Part shown: piece after piece, positions 25,993 to 34,858 of the stretch
How the letters are laid out: every line of letters starts with the position of its first letter
Position numbering within the stretch: position 1 is the stretch's first letter
NCBI RefSeq assembly: GCF_020215705.1
Contig: NZ_JAIWNB010000011.1
Location: 186,001-250,000, forward strand
Source: Nonomuraea aurantiaca
GTDB lineage: Bacteria; Actinomycetota; Actinomycetes; Streptosporangiales; Streptosporangiaceae
Length of the DNA: 64,000 bases
Direction of reading: 5' to 3'
Made by a program: the position numbers and the translations under genes
Notes under the pieces: generated by a model
What the model was told of the DNA's origin: nothing
Database searches by the model: none
What the model saw: only the letters and a program-made list of their open reading frames with translations

Positions 25993-27070
25993 GGCTCCTC
26001 GTGTGCAGGTCGGCGGTGGCTTCTGGGCACACGAGTCCGCGCATGATTCGTCCCGTCCCTCTCACTGGATCGCATACGACTGTTCGTCGAGATACTGCTG
26101 ATGTCGGCTGCGTGCTGTCAACGCAAATTTGGCGCAGTCCGACTCGCGCTCGGCCGCCATCGTGCCCGATCGCTGTCCGCCTACCTGGACTGCCTACGTC
26201 CGCCCACCGGGAGGCACCTGGCCATCTACCAGGCATGATGTGTCCGCTTACCAAGATTTCCACATGACCGCTGACACGACCGATGATGGCGCCGTCGTCG
26301 TCGTGCGCCCGGCACTGGAGGCGGCGGTCGCCGGCACTGTGAGCCATCCACCGGACGGGCTCGTCGATGTGCCACACACGGCGACCGGTCACCGGACGTC
26401 TTTCGAGGTGACGGCTGAGGGCAGCCTTCAGGCCGCACGACGGTTACATCTTGCCGGGTTCACCACCATCTCCCCGCAAGCGGCGCATTCTCGACTGTGT
26501 TCGAGCGGGTTGTCTTCGCGGTCGCGCCAACCTTGAAGCTCGTGACCAGCCGAGTGCCACCGCCACGGCTTGGTCACTCTCCCCCGGCCCCACCGCTGAG
26601 CAGCGGAAAATGAGACAGGCCGCCAAGTTGTCTCTTGAAGCGGGCCTTGGGGGCGGCCTTCGTCGTGCATCCGGTAGCGACGAAGGCCGCAACAAGCTCT
26701 CTCAGTCTCGCCTTGGTTTGGTTGAGAACTGCCCCCAACCTCCCAACCAGGGCATCCCCTCATCCGCGGACGTCCGTCCCTGGTGTTCGCGGATGAGGTC
26801 GCCCCCGGTTGGACGCACTTTCCAACCGGGGGCCTCACTTCCACCGTCCATTTGGTCCCGCTCTACCCAGCCGACCCGGCGAAGCGTGCTGGGAAGGCGG
26901 TCCGAGCGGAGCGAGGCCCTCCAGGGGGCGGGCGTCAGCCCGCCTGGGAGGACGTCCGGAGCGTAGCGGAGGGCCTTTGTGGTCGGGTGGGCATCAAACG
27001 GCCGACCACCGAATCGGGTAACGGGCGGGGAGAAAGAAAGCCCGGAGCGAAGCGAAGGTGTCTTTGGAGG
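25993..27070. other. 1-kb gap with tandem hairpins
   Basis: No credible gene. Three stable hairpins lie in about 200 bp: CCTCATCCGCG (26758-26768) with CGCGGATGAGG (26788-26798); GCCCCCGGTTGG (26801-26812) with CCAACCGGGGGC (26822-26833); and CCTCC-GGCGGGC (26918-26933) with GCCCGCC-GGAGG (26938-26951). The last is flanked by similar GTCCG-GAGCG-AGCG stretches near 26900 and 26954, and a third GGAGCGAAGCGAAG occurs near 27043. The region could be a structured RNA, back-to-back terminators or a replication/recombination site. Confidence 0.45.
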
Positions 27071-28060
27071 CTAGGCCGAGTCTCGGACGATCAAGCTGGT
27101 GGGGAGGGCGATCGAGTCGACTCGGTCGGCGCCGTCGATCAGGGCCAGCAGCAGGCGTACCGTCTCCTGAGCCACGTCCCTCAGCGGTTGCCGCACCGTG
27201 GTCAGCGGCGGGTGTGTGGAGATCGCCACCGATGAGTCGTCGAAGCCGCCCACCGCCACGTCCTCCGGCACCCGCCGGCCCGCCGCCCGCAGCGTGTGCA
27301 GGGCGCCCGAGGCCATCACGTCCGAGGCCGCGAAGACCGCGTCCAGATCTGGTACGCGTTCCAGGAGCCGGGCCATGGCGGTCTCGCCGCTGGCGTGGGT
27401 CCAGTCGCCGTGTTCGATCAGCTTCTTGGACGCCTTGCGGCCGAGGACGTCGGCGAAGCCTTCGAGGCGCTGGATGCCGCCCGGCGTGTCCATCGGGCCG
27501 GTGATCATCGCGATCTTTCTCCGGCCCCGTGAGACCAGGTATTCGGCCATCTGGCGGGCGCCGCCCCGCTCGTCGCAGGCCGCGTACGGGATCACCGTCT
27601 CCCTGCCGATGACGGCGCCGCAGGAGACCACCGGGATTCCGGCGCCGTGGAGCGTGTCGACCAGGGGGTCGCCGGCGTGGGTGGACAGGAGGAAGACGCC
27701 GTCCGCGTGCCCGCCCCGTACGTAGCGGAGGACCTGTTCGCGCTCCCTGTCGTCGCCGGCGATCATCATGACCAGCGAGAGGTCGCGTTCGCCGAGGCGG
27801 CGGATCGCGGTGCGGATGGTGGTGGTGTAGTTGGGGTCCTCGAAGGGGGGCTCGGACAGGACCATGACGACCGAACCCGCGCGCTGTCTGACCAGGTTGC
27901 GGGCGTTGCGGTTGACGACGTAGCCGGTCTCGGCGATGGCGCGTTCGATGGCGATCCGGGCCGCGGGGCTCACATAACGGTCGCCGTTCAGGACCCGCGA
28001 GACGGTGCCGCGTGAGATCCCGGCCGCCGCGGCCACGTCATGGATGGTCGGCCTTTTCAC
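27071..28060 (-). CDS. LacI-family transcriptional repressor
   Basis: 329 residues. N-terminal HTH TIHDVAAAAGISRGTVSRVL and hinge SPAARIAIERAIAETGYVVN are textbook LacI. The periplasmic-binding-like core contains VGGFDDSSVAISTHPPLTTV near the C-terminus. It is divergent from the sugar-uptake operon at 28227, and two LacI-type operators lie between, so it should repress that operon and itself until a galactoside or derived sugar binds. Confidence 0.94.
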   Translation of the reverse strand: MKRPTIHDVAAAAGISRGTVSRVLNGDRYVSPAARIAIERAIAETGYVVNRNARNLVRQRAGSVVMVLSEPPFEDPNYTTTIRTAIRRLGERDLSLVMMIAGDDREREQVLRYVRGGHADGVFLLSTHAGDPLVDTLHGAGIPVVSCGAVIGRETVIPYAACDERGGARQMAEYLVSRGRRKIAMITGPMDTPGGIQRLEGFADVLGRKASKKLIEHGDWTHASGETAMARLLERVPDLDAVFAASDVMASGALHTLRAAGRRVPEDVAVGGFDDSSVAISTHPPLTTVRQPLRDVAQETVRLLLALIDGADRVDSIALPTSLIVRDSA

Positions 28061-28094
28061 GGGTTCAGCATCTCACGGTCCAACGCCGAAACAC

Positions 28095-28187
28095 TGTGAA
28101 CGTGCACACACCTTTTCGGCCGTTTAACGACCCCGTAACGAAGGGTTGACAGCGCAGATGCCCGGACACACGCTGTGAACGTTCACA
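28095..28187. promoter_or_regulatory. Two LacI-type operators between repressor and uptake operon
   Basis: The perfect 14-bp palindrome TGTGAACGTTCACA (28174-28187) and a near-copy TGTGAACGTGCACA (28095-28108) are 79 bp apart, close to an integral number of helical turns, allowing a repression loop. TTGACA at 28146-28151 may be the -35 of the operon, with the palindrome over or just after the -10 position. Confidence 0.85.
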
Positions 28188-28226
28188 GACTTATCAAGCC
28201 GCAGACTCCCCCAGGTCGAGGTACCC

Positions 28227-29543
28227 ATGCACATGAACAGGCTTGCCGCCGTCGCCGCGGCCGTCACCCTCGTGGCCGGCTGCTCCAGTGGTGGCGCTCA
28301 GCAGAGCGCCGCGCCGTCGAGCTCCGCCGCGCAGAACGCGCAGAACGCGCAGAAGGTCGCCCTGACCTACTGGAACTGGGTGCCCGGCATGGACAAGGTC
28401 GTCGCGGTCTGGAACACGGCACATCCCGACATCCAGGTCACCTCCAGCACCCAGGCGGGCGGGGACGACTCGGCCACCAAGTTCCTCACCGCCGCCAAGG
28501 CCGGCAACCCGCCGGATCTCGTCCAGGCGGAGTACCAGGCCCTGCCGTCGTTCGTGGCGGCCGAGGCGGTGGCGGACATCAAGACGGCAGCCGATCCGGT
28601 CAAGGCGCAGTTCAGCGAGGGCATCTGGGGGCTGGTCACGCTGGGCACCGACGCGGTCTACGGCATCCCGCAGGACAGCGGCCCGATGCTGCTCTACTAC
28701 CGCGAGGACCTGTTCAAGAAGTACGGCATAGCCGTACCGAAGACCTGGCAGGAGTACGCCGACGCGGCCAGGGCCGTGCACGCGAAGGACTCGAAGGTGT
28801 ACCTCGGCACGTTCTCCAGCAAGGACCCGGGCTCCTTCGCGGGCCTGGCCCAGCAGGCGGGCGGGCAGTGGTGGTCGATCAGCGGCGAGGCGTGGAAGGT
28901 CGCCATCAACGACGAGCCCAGCAAGAAGCTCGCCGACTACTGGGGCGGTCTGGTCAAAGAGGGCGTCATCGACAACATGCCCTACTTCACCCCCGAGTGG
29001 AACAAGGCCCTGAACGACGGCAAGCTGCTGACCTGGCCGTCGGCCATCTGGGCGCCCGGCCCCCTGTCGACCAACGCGCCCAAGGCCAAGGGCAAGTGGG
29101 CGATCGCGCAGCTGCCGCAGTGGAACGCCGGCGAGAACTTCAGCGGCTTCTGGGGCGGTTCGGCCGTCTCCGTCTCGGCGGGCTCCAAGAACAAGGAGGC
29201 CGCGGCGAAGTTCGCCACGTGGCTCAACAGCGACCCTGAAGCGCTCGCCCTGCTGGTCAAGGAGGGCTCCGTCTATCCCGCCGCGACCAAGGGCGCCGAC
29301 CTGCTCTCCGAGCCGCCCGCGTACTTCTCGAACATCCCCGACTTCTGGAAGCAGGCGGCCGGGTTCGGGGCGGGAGCGCGCGGCTTCACCTTCGGCCCGA
29401 ACGTCAACGTGGCCTACAACGCCTTCAAGGACGCCTTCGACAAGGCCGCGCTGAACAAGACCTCCTTCAGCGGCGCCCTCCAGAGCGTCCAGGACGCCAC
29501 GGTCGCGGACATGACCAAGTCCGGCTTCAAGCTCGCCCAATGA
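28227..29543 (+). CDS. Sugar ABC transporter substrate-binding lipoprotein
   Basis: 438 residues. Signal peptide with lipobox LVAGC (Cys near residue 20), then a low-complexity Ser/Ala/Gln linker (SAAPSSSAAQNAQNAQ). The mature part is a family-1 solute-binding protein: VALTYWNWVPGMDKVVAVWN, GNPPDLVQAEYQALPSFVA, YGIPQDSGPMLLYYREDLFK. It captures the sugar outside the membrane and delivers it to the two permeases downstream. GAGG lies 5 bp upstream of ATG 28227; ATG 28233 is an alternative. Confidence 0.93.
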   Translation: MHMNRLAAVAAAVTLVAGCSSGGAQQSAAPSSSAAQNAQNAQKVALTYWNWVPGMDKVVAVWNTAHPDIQVTSSTQAGGDDSATKFLTAAKAGNPPDLVQAEYQALPSFVAAEAVADIKTAADPVKAQFSEGIWGLVTLGTDAVYGIPQDSGPMLLYYREDLFKKYGIAVPKTWQEYADAARAVHAKDSKVYLGTFSSKDPGSFAGLAQQAGGQWWSISGEAWKVAINDEPSKKLADYWGGLVKEGVIDNMPYFTPEWNKALNDGKLLTWPSAIWAPGPLSTNAPKAKGKWAIAQLPQWNAGENFSGFWGGSAVSVSAGSKNKEAAAKFATWLNSDPEALALLVKEGSVYPAATKGADLLSEPPAYFSNIPDFWKQAAGFGAGARGFTFGPNVNVAYNAFKDAFDKAALNKTSFSGALQSVQDATVADMTKSGFKLAQ

Positions 29544-30421
29544 CGACACGGAAAAGCTGGGCTCCGTACCTGTTCCTGACGCCGGCCGTCACCCTGTTCG
29601 CCCTGTTCCTGGCCCTGCCGATCGGCTACACCGTGTACCTCAGCCTGCGCCGGACCAAGGTGTCGGGGCTCGGGCTCGGCAAGGGGTCGAAGCGGGAGAT
29701 CTTCGTGGGGCTCGACAACTACGCCGCCGCCATCGGCGACGGCGATCTGTGGACCGGGTGGCTGCGGGTGCTCGGGTACGGCGTGCTGGTCCTGGTCGTG
29801 ATGCTGGGGCTCGCGCTGGTGTTCGCGCTGATGCTGGACGCCGCCAGGGTGCGGCTGGCGCGCTTCTCCCGGATCGCGATCTTCCTGCCCTTCGCGGTGC
29901 CGGGCGTGGCGGCCAGCCTGATGTGGGGTTTCCTCTACCTGCCGAGCGTCAGCCCGATCAGCGAGCTGTTCGGGGTCGCGCCGCTGAGCCAGAGCGCGGT
30001 CGTGTACTCGATGGCCAATGTGGCGGTCTGGGGCGGCACGGGCTTCAACATGCTGGTGCTCTACACGAACCTGGGGGCCGTGCCCCAGGACCTCTATCAG
30101 GCGGCCCGCATCGACGGCGCTTCGGAACTGCAGATCGCGCTGCGGGTCAAGATCCCGATCCTGGCTCCGGCGATCATCCTGGTCACCGTCTTCTCGATCA
30201 TCGCCACGATCCAGGTGTTCACCGAGCCCACCGCACTCCGGCCGCTCACGAACACGATCAGCTCGACCTGGAGCCCCTTGATGAAGATCTACCGGGACGC
30301 CTTCGTGACCGGCGACCTGTATTCGGCGGCGGCGACGGCCGCGGTGATCGCCGGGATCTCGCTGGTGCTGTCGTTCGGATTCCTGCGCGTGGTGAAGAAC
30401 CGCGCGTTCGGGGAGACGTGA
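29540..30421 (+). CDS. Sugar ABC permease, MalF type
   Basis: 293 residues, six transmembrane helices. The cytoplasmic EAA loop, which docks the ATPase, reads DLYQAARIDGASELQIALRV. The start overlaps the binding-protein stop by ATGA. No ATPase gene is in the operon, so a shared MsiK-type ATPase elsewhere in the genome is expected, as in other actinomycetes. Confidence 0.93.
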   Translation: MTTRKSWAPYLFLTPAVTLFALFLALPIGYTVYLSLRRTKVSGLGLGKGSKREIFVGLDNYAAAIGDGDLWTGWLRVLGYGVLVLVVMLGLALVFALMLDAARVRLARFSRIAIFLPFAVPGVAASLMWGFLYLPSVSPISELFGVAPLSQSAVVYSMANVAVWGGTGFNMLVLYTNLGAVPQDLYQAARIDGASELQIALRVKIPILAPAIILVTVFSIIATIQVFTEPTALRPLTNTISSTWSPLMKIYRDAFVTGDLYSAAATAAVIAGISLVLSFGFLRVVKNRAFGET

Positions 30422-31296
30422 TGTCCGTGTCTCGAAGAGGCGTGCGGGCCCGCTCCGCGTACACGTACGGGCCGCTCGGGCTGGTGCCGACCGGGGTGCT
30501 GCTGGTCGGCGCGGTGTACTGCCTGTTCCCGGTGAGCTGGGTGGTGATCGCCGCCACGAAGACCTCCGGCGAGCTGTTCTCGACCTCGACGTTCACGCCC
30601 GGCACCGGATTCTTCCAGAACCTGGCCGATCTCGCCGCCTATCGGGAAGGGGTGTTCTGGCTGTGGATGCTCAACACCCTCCTGTACGCGGGCGGCGGGG
30701 CGCTGCTGTCGACCGCCGTGTCCGCGGTGTCGGGCTACACGCTGGCCAAGTACCGCTTCGCCGGCCGGAACCTGATCTTTAACATCCTCATCGGCGGCAT
30801 CCTGGTGCCGGCGGTGGTGCTGGCGATCCCGCAGTATCTGCTGTTCGCCAAGGTCGGGCTGGCGGACACGTACTGGTCGGTCCTGCTGCCGCAGATCCTG
30901 CATCCGTACAGCATCTATCTGGCCCGCGTGTACGCCGGCGCGGCCATCCCCGACTCGCTGCTCGAGGCCGGGCGCATCGACGGGGCCTCGCACTGGACGC
31001 TGCTGACCCGGGTGGCGTTGCCGCTGATGGGGCCGGGGATGGTGACCATCTTCCTGTTCCAGTTCGTGGCCATCTGGAATAACTTCCTGCTGCCGTTCAT
31101 CATGCTCGGCGACGACGGCAAGTTCCCGCTGACGGTCGGGCTCTACACGATGCTGGCCGCCGGGGCCAACCATCCGAGTCTGTACAACCTCATCCTCATC
31201 GGGACGTTTCTGGCGCTCATTCCGCTGATCGCGCTCTTTCTCACGATGCAGCGGTTCTGGCGCACCGACCTCAGCAGCGGCGCCGTCAAGGCATGA
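30421..31296 (+). CDS. Sugar ABC permease, MalG type
   Basis: 291 residues, six transmembrane helices; EAA loop DSLLEAGRIDGASHWTLLTR. ATG 30421 shares its A with the stop codon of the MalF-type gene (TGATG). Partner of that permease, followed 16 bp later by the beta-galactosidase gene. Confidence 0.93.
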   Translation: MSVSRRGVRARSAYTYGPLGLVPTGVLLVGAVYCLFPVSWVVIAATKTSGELFSTSTFTPGTGFFQNLADLAAYREGVFWLWMLNTLLYAGGGALLSTAVSAVSGYTLAKYRFAGRNLIFNILIGGILVPAVVLAIPQYLLFAKVGLADTYWSVLLPQILHPYSIYLARVYAGAAIPDSLLEAGRIDGASHWTLLTRVALPLMGPGMVTIFLFQFVAIWNNFLLPFIMLGDDGKFPLTVGLYTMLAAGANHPSLYNLILIGTFLALIPLIALFLTMQRFWRTDLSSGAVKA

Positions 31297-31312
31297 AAAC
31301 GGGGGGACTTAC

Positions 31313-33262
31313 ATGATCGAGGGCATCGCGTTCGGCGGGGACTACAACCCGGAGCAGTGGCCGCTGGAGGTGCAGGAGGAGGACGTACGGCTGATGCGGC
31401 AGGCCGGGGTGAACCTGGTCAGCCTGGGCATCTTCGCGTGGGTGCTGATGGAGCCGGCCGAGGGCGTGTACGAGTTCGACTGGCTCGACACCATCATCGA
31501 CCGCCTGCATAGAGCGGACATCTCGGTGAACCTGGGCACCCCGACCACGGTGCCGCCCGCTTGGTTCTCCCGAAAGTATCCCGACGCCTCCCCCATGACC
31601 CGCGAGGGCGTGCGCGTCGGCGCGGGCGCCCGCCAGACCGCCTGCTCCAGCCACCCGGCGTTCCGCGCGGCCAGCGCGCGGCTGGCCGAGCGGCTGGTGG
31701 CCCGCTACGGCGAGCATCCGGCCGTGGTGATGTGGCATGTGCATAACGAGTACGGGGCGCCGCTCGGCGAGTGTTACTGCGAGTCGAGCGTGACCGCGTG
31801 GCGCGAATGGCTCCGGCGCCGCTACGAGAGCCTGGACGCGCTCAACACCTCCTGGGGCACCGCCTTCTGGGGCCAGCAGTACGGCGAATGGGACGAGATC
31901 GACGCGCCCCGGTGGAGTCATACCGTGGTCAACCCGGCGCAGCGCCTCGACTACGCCCGATTCGCCAACGAGGAGCATCTGTCGCACTACCGGCTGCAGC
32001 GCGACATCCTGCGCCGCAGCGGCAAACCGGTCACCACGAACTTCGCGGGCACGGTCAACTGCAAGTCGATGGACCTGTGGCGCTGGGCCCCCGAGCTGGA
32101 CGTCATCGCCAACGACCATTACCTGAACGGTGAGCAGCCCGACAACCACATCCAGCTCGCGATGTCGGCCGACCTGAGCCGCTCCCTGGCCGGCGGCGGG
32201 TCGTGGCTGCTCATGGAGCACTCGACGAGCGCGATCAGCTGGCAGCCGCGCGGCATCGCCAAGCGGCCCGGCGAGATGCGCCGCAACAGCCTCGCCCACG
32301 TCGCCAGGGGCTCCGACTCGGTGCTGTTCTTCCAGTGGCGGGCCTCGCGGTACGGCGCCGAGAAGTGGCACTCGGCGATGATCCCGCACGCGGGGACCGA
32401 CTCGCAGATCTGGCGCGACGTCGTCTCGCTCGGCGCCGACGTGCGCCGCCTGGCCCCGGTCAAGGGCGAGCGCGTCACGAGCGAGGTGGCGATGGTCTGG
32501 GACTGGGAGTCGTACTGGGCGCTGGAGCTGGAGTGGCGGCCCTCGGGGGACCTGCGCTTCCGCGAGCGGGTCGACGCCTTCTATGAGGCGCTCTGGCGAG
32601 AGCACGTCACCGTGGACTTCGTCCACCCTTCCGCCGATATTTCGGGATACAGGGTGGTTGTCGTGCCGAGCTCGTACCTGCTCACCGAAGGCTCCGCCAA
32701 GAACCTGCAGCGCTACGTCGAGGCGGGCGGTCACCTGCTCGTGTCGTACTTCTCCGGCATCGTCGACGAGAACGACACCGTCCACGCGGGCGCCTACCCC
32801 GGCGCGCTGCGCGAGGTGCTCGGGCTGTCGGTCGAGGAGTTCCACCCGCTGCGCGAGCTGGAGACCGTGACGCTCACCGGCGGGGCCACCGGCCGGATCT
32901 GGTCCGAGCGGGTCCGCCTCGACCGCGCGGTGGCCCTGCGGCACTTCACCGACGGCCCCGACGCCGGACATCCCGCCATGACCGCCAACGCGTTCGGCGG
33001 CGGCACGGCGAGCTACCTGGCCGCCGCGCTCGGCGGCGACGACCTGCGCGCCCTGCTGGGCGAGGTGCTCGACCGCGCGGGCGTCTCCCGGCCGCGCGAC
33101 CTGCCCGACACCCTGGAGCTGGTACGGCGCGGCGCCTGCGTCTTCCTCATCAACCACGGCGACGCGCCCGTCACACTGCCCGGCCTGACCGGCACGGACC
33201 TGCTGACCGGCGACGCCTTCACGGGCGAGGTTTCCGCGGGCGGGGTGGCGGTGGTGCGCTGA
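31313..33262 (+). CDS. GH42 beta-galactosidase
   Basis: 649 residues, cytoplasmic (no signal peptide). The TIM-barrel start is GIAFGGDYNPEQWP. The acid/base Glu146 is in WHVHNEYGAP and the nucleophile Glu302 in SWLLMEHSTSAIS. Cysteines at 111, 154 and 156 match a typical GH42 zinc site. Middle trimerisation and C-terminal beta domains follow (DVRRLAPVKGERVTSEVAMV onward). It would hydrolyse the imported galactoside, so the operon is a galactoside or galacto-oligosaccharide utilisation unit. GGGGGG precedes the ATG by about 10 bp. Confidence 0.95.
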   Translation: MIEGIAFGGDYNPEQWPLEVQEEDVRLMRQAGVNLVSLGIFAWVLMEPAEGVYEFDWLDTIIDRLHRADISVNLGTPTTVPPAWFSRKYPDASPMTREGVRVGAGARQTACSSHPAFRAASARLAERLVARYGEHPAVVMWHVHNEYGAPLGECYCESSVTAWREWLRRRYESLDALNTSWGTAFWGQQYGEWDEIDAPRWSHTVVNPAQRLDYARFANEEHLSHYRLQRDILRRSGKPVTTNFAGTVNCKSMDLWRWAPELDVIANDHYLNGEQPDNHIQLAMSADLSRSLAGGGSWLLMEHSTSAISWQPRGIAKRPGEMRRNSLAHVARGSDSVLFFQWRASRYGAEKWHSAMIPHAGTDSQIWRDVVSLGADVRRLAPVKGERVTSEVAMVWDWESYWALELEWRPSGDLRFRERVDAFYEALWREHVTVDFVHPSADISGYRVVVVPSSYLLTEGSAKNLQRYVEAGGHLLVSYFSGIVDENDTVHAGAYPGALREVLGLSVEEFHPLRELETVTLTGGATGRIWSERVRLDRAVALRHFTDGPDAGHPAMTANAFGGGTASYLAAALGGDDLRALLGEVLDRAGVSRPRDLPDTLELVRRGACVFLINHGDAPVTLPGLTGTDLLTGDAFTGEVSAGGVAVVR

Positions 33263-33332
33263 GGGCCATCCGGCGACCGTCAGGTTGATCAAAGTCGGCC
33301 CCGCCGACGTTGATCAGCATTAGAGTCCTGGC

Positions 33333-33707
33333 GTGATCGCCCCCTCCCCGTCCTTCAGCCGCACGAATTCGCCGAGCGGCACGTCCGTCGCGTTGGTCTC
33401 CGTCCTCGCCGTCGTCATCTGGCTGGCGGGCTTCGTCGCCTGGATGGCCGTGTCGCTCCTCGGGGAGAAGGCGTGCGAACTCGGCGCGCTGACCTATGAC
33501 CAGACTGCGGAGTGCGATGCGGCCAGCACGTGGGGCACGGTCACCCTCTCGACCTGGCTGCTCGCCCCGATCGGCTGCGCGGTGCTGCTCGCCCTGCTCA
33601 CGGCCATCCCCGAGCGGCACACGGGCGCTCGCCAGGCGGCCCTGTACGCCGTGCCGCTCGTGCCGCTGCTGGTGATCGCGGAAGCGGCGTTGGCGTACAC
33701 CCTGTGA
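33333..33707 (+). CDS. Small three-helix membrane protein
   Basis: 124 residues, family not recognised. Hydrophobic segments: VALVSVLAVVIWLAGFVAWM, LSTWLLAPIGCAVLLALLT and AALYAVPLVPLLVIAEAALA. A Cys-containing loop (GEKACELGALTYDQTAECD) lies between helices 1 and 2. The 3' end is duplicated in the DNA just after the stop codon (see the repeat at 33668). Confidence 0.6.
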   Translation: MIAPSPSFSRTNSPSGTSVALVSVLAVVIWLAGFVAWMAVSLLGEKACELGALTYDQTAECDAASTWGTVTLSTWLLAPIGCAVLLALLTAIPERHTGARQAALYAVPLVPLLVIAEAALAYTL

Positions 33708-33751
33708 TTGCTGGTGATCGCGGAAGCCGCGTTCGCGTACACCCTGTGATC
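33668..33751. repeat. 42-bp imperfect tandem duplication
   Basis: 33668-33709 is repeated at 33710-33751 with three substitutions. The unit runs from GCTGGTGATCGCGGAAG to CGTACACCCTGTGAT and covers the last codons and stop of the membrane-protein gene. The second copy is non-coding in that frame and ends in the 3' end of the LigD-type gene. A local replication-slippage or repair scar. Confidence 0.85.
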
Positions 33752-34730
33752 AGCCCTCTCTCCTGGCCTTGGCCCGGCGCTTGCCCTCGTGCATGGCCTG
33801 GACGCGGGCAATCGGGATGGTGTGCCCCTCCTCGACCAGGTCCGCGGGCAGTCGCTGCGGCTCGGGCATGAGCTCCGCCCAGGGATCCCCGTCGGCGAGC
33901 AGCCGCGCCGCGGTGTGGACGGTGAAGTCGGACGGCGCGACCCGGTCGAGGTCCTCCCACGCCACCGGGAAGGAGACCGGCGTACCCGGACGAATGCGCG
34001 GGCTGTAGGCGGCCGCCACCGTCGCCCCACCCGCCCGGGTGGAGTCGAGGAACACCTTGCCCTCGCGGTCCTCACGGATGAACGCCGTGGTGGCGAGCGC
34101 CGGGTCGACGCGTTCGGCGCGCGCGGCCAGCGCTCGGGTGGCCGCGGCCAGGTCGTCCATCGCGGTCCCCGCCACCACGGGCACGAACACGTGCAGCCCC
34201 TTCGCCCCGCTGGTCTTCACCGCCCCGGCCAGCCCCGTGTCGTCGAGTGCCTGGCGTACCAGCCGGGCGGCCTGGACGACCTGCGGGAACGCGTCCCCTT
34301 CCGGCGGGTCGAGGTCGAGCACGAGGTGGGTGGGATGCTCGCCGCGGAACAGCGCCGGGTGGTATTCGACCGCCCGCTGGTTGGCGAACCAGAGCAGGGT
34401 CCTGCGGTCGTCGCACAGGGCGTAGGACACCTGCCGGTGCGACGCCTCGGCCCAGACGGAGACCGTACGGATCCAGTCGGGGGCGTATTTGGGCACGTTC
34501 TTCTGCATGAACGCCGCCTGGCCTGGCCGTACGCGGATCACCGACAGCGCGCGGTCCCGCAGGACCGGGATGATGCGGTCGCGCACCGCGTCCAGGTAGT
34601 CGACCAGATCCCGTTTCGTCGCGTTCGATCCGTCGAACAGCGGCTGGTCGAGATTGGTCAGCGACACTCCGTCCCGCGTCTCATCGCTGGTCACCCGGTT
34701 CACGATGCCGAGGTACGGGCGTGAGGTCAA
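33750..34730 (-). CDS. LigD-type DNA polymerase/primase domain protein (NHEJ)
   Basis: 326 residues, the stand-alone polymerase module of LigD (archaeo-eukaryotic primase fold). Recognisable segments: SNATKRDLVDYLDAVRDRII, FMQKNVPKYAPDWIRTVSVW, the metal-binding LVLDLDPPEGD and the nucleotide-binding VKTSGAKGLHVFVPV. It extends ends with ribonucleotides during Ku-dependent end joining. The ligase and nuclease modules are not fused here and Ku is not in the window. Confidence 0.92.
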   Translation of the reverse strand: MTSRPYLGIVNRVTSDETRDGVSLTNLDQPLFDGSNATKRDLVDYLDAVRDRIIPVLRDRALSVIRVRPGQAAFMQKNVPKYAPDWIRTVSVWAEASHRQVSYALCDDRRTLLWFANQRAVEYHPALFRGEHPTHLVLDLDPPEGDAFPQVVQAARLVRQALDDTGLAGAVKTSGAKGLHVFVPVVAGTAMDDLAAATRALAARAERVDPALATTAFIREDREGKVFLDSTRAGGATVAAAYSPRIRPGTPVSFPVAWEDLDRVAPSDFTVHTAARLLADGDPWAELMPEPQRLPADLVEEGHTIPIARVQAMHEGKRRAKARREG

Positions 34731-34858
34731 CTTCCCGCTCTACCCGGGTGGGGCTGGTTTTGCGGGGGAAACACCCGCTGCAAACGATTGACGTCCCGTA
34801 GCCCTTTCATTACCGTCCTAAATTAAATATTGCCTGGGCGTAACGAACGGACGTGGCC

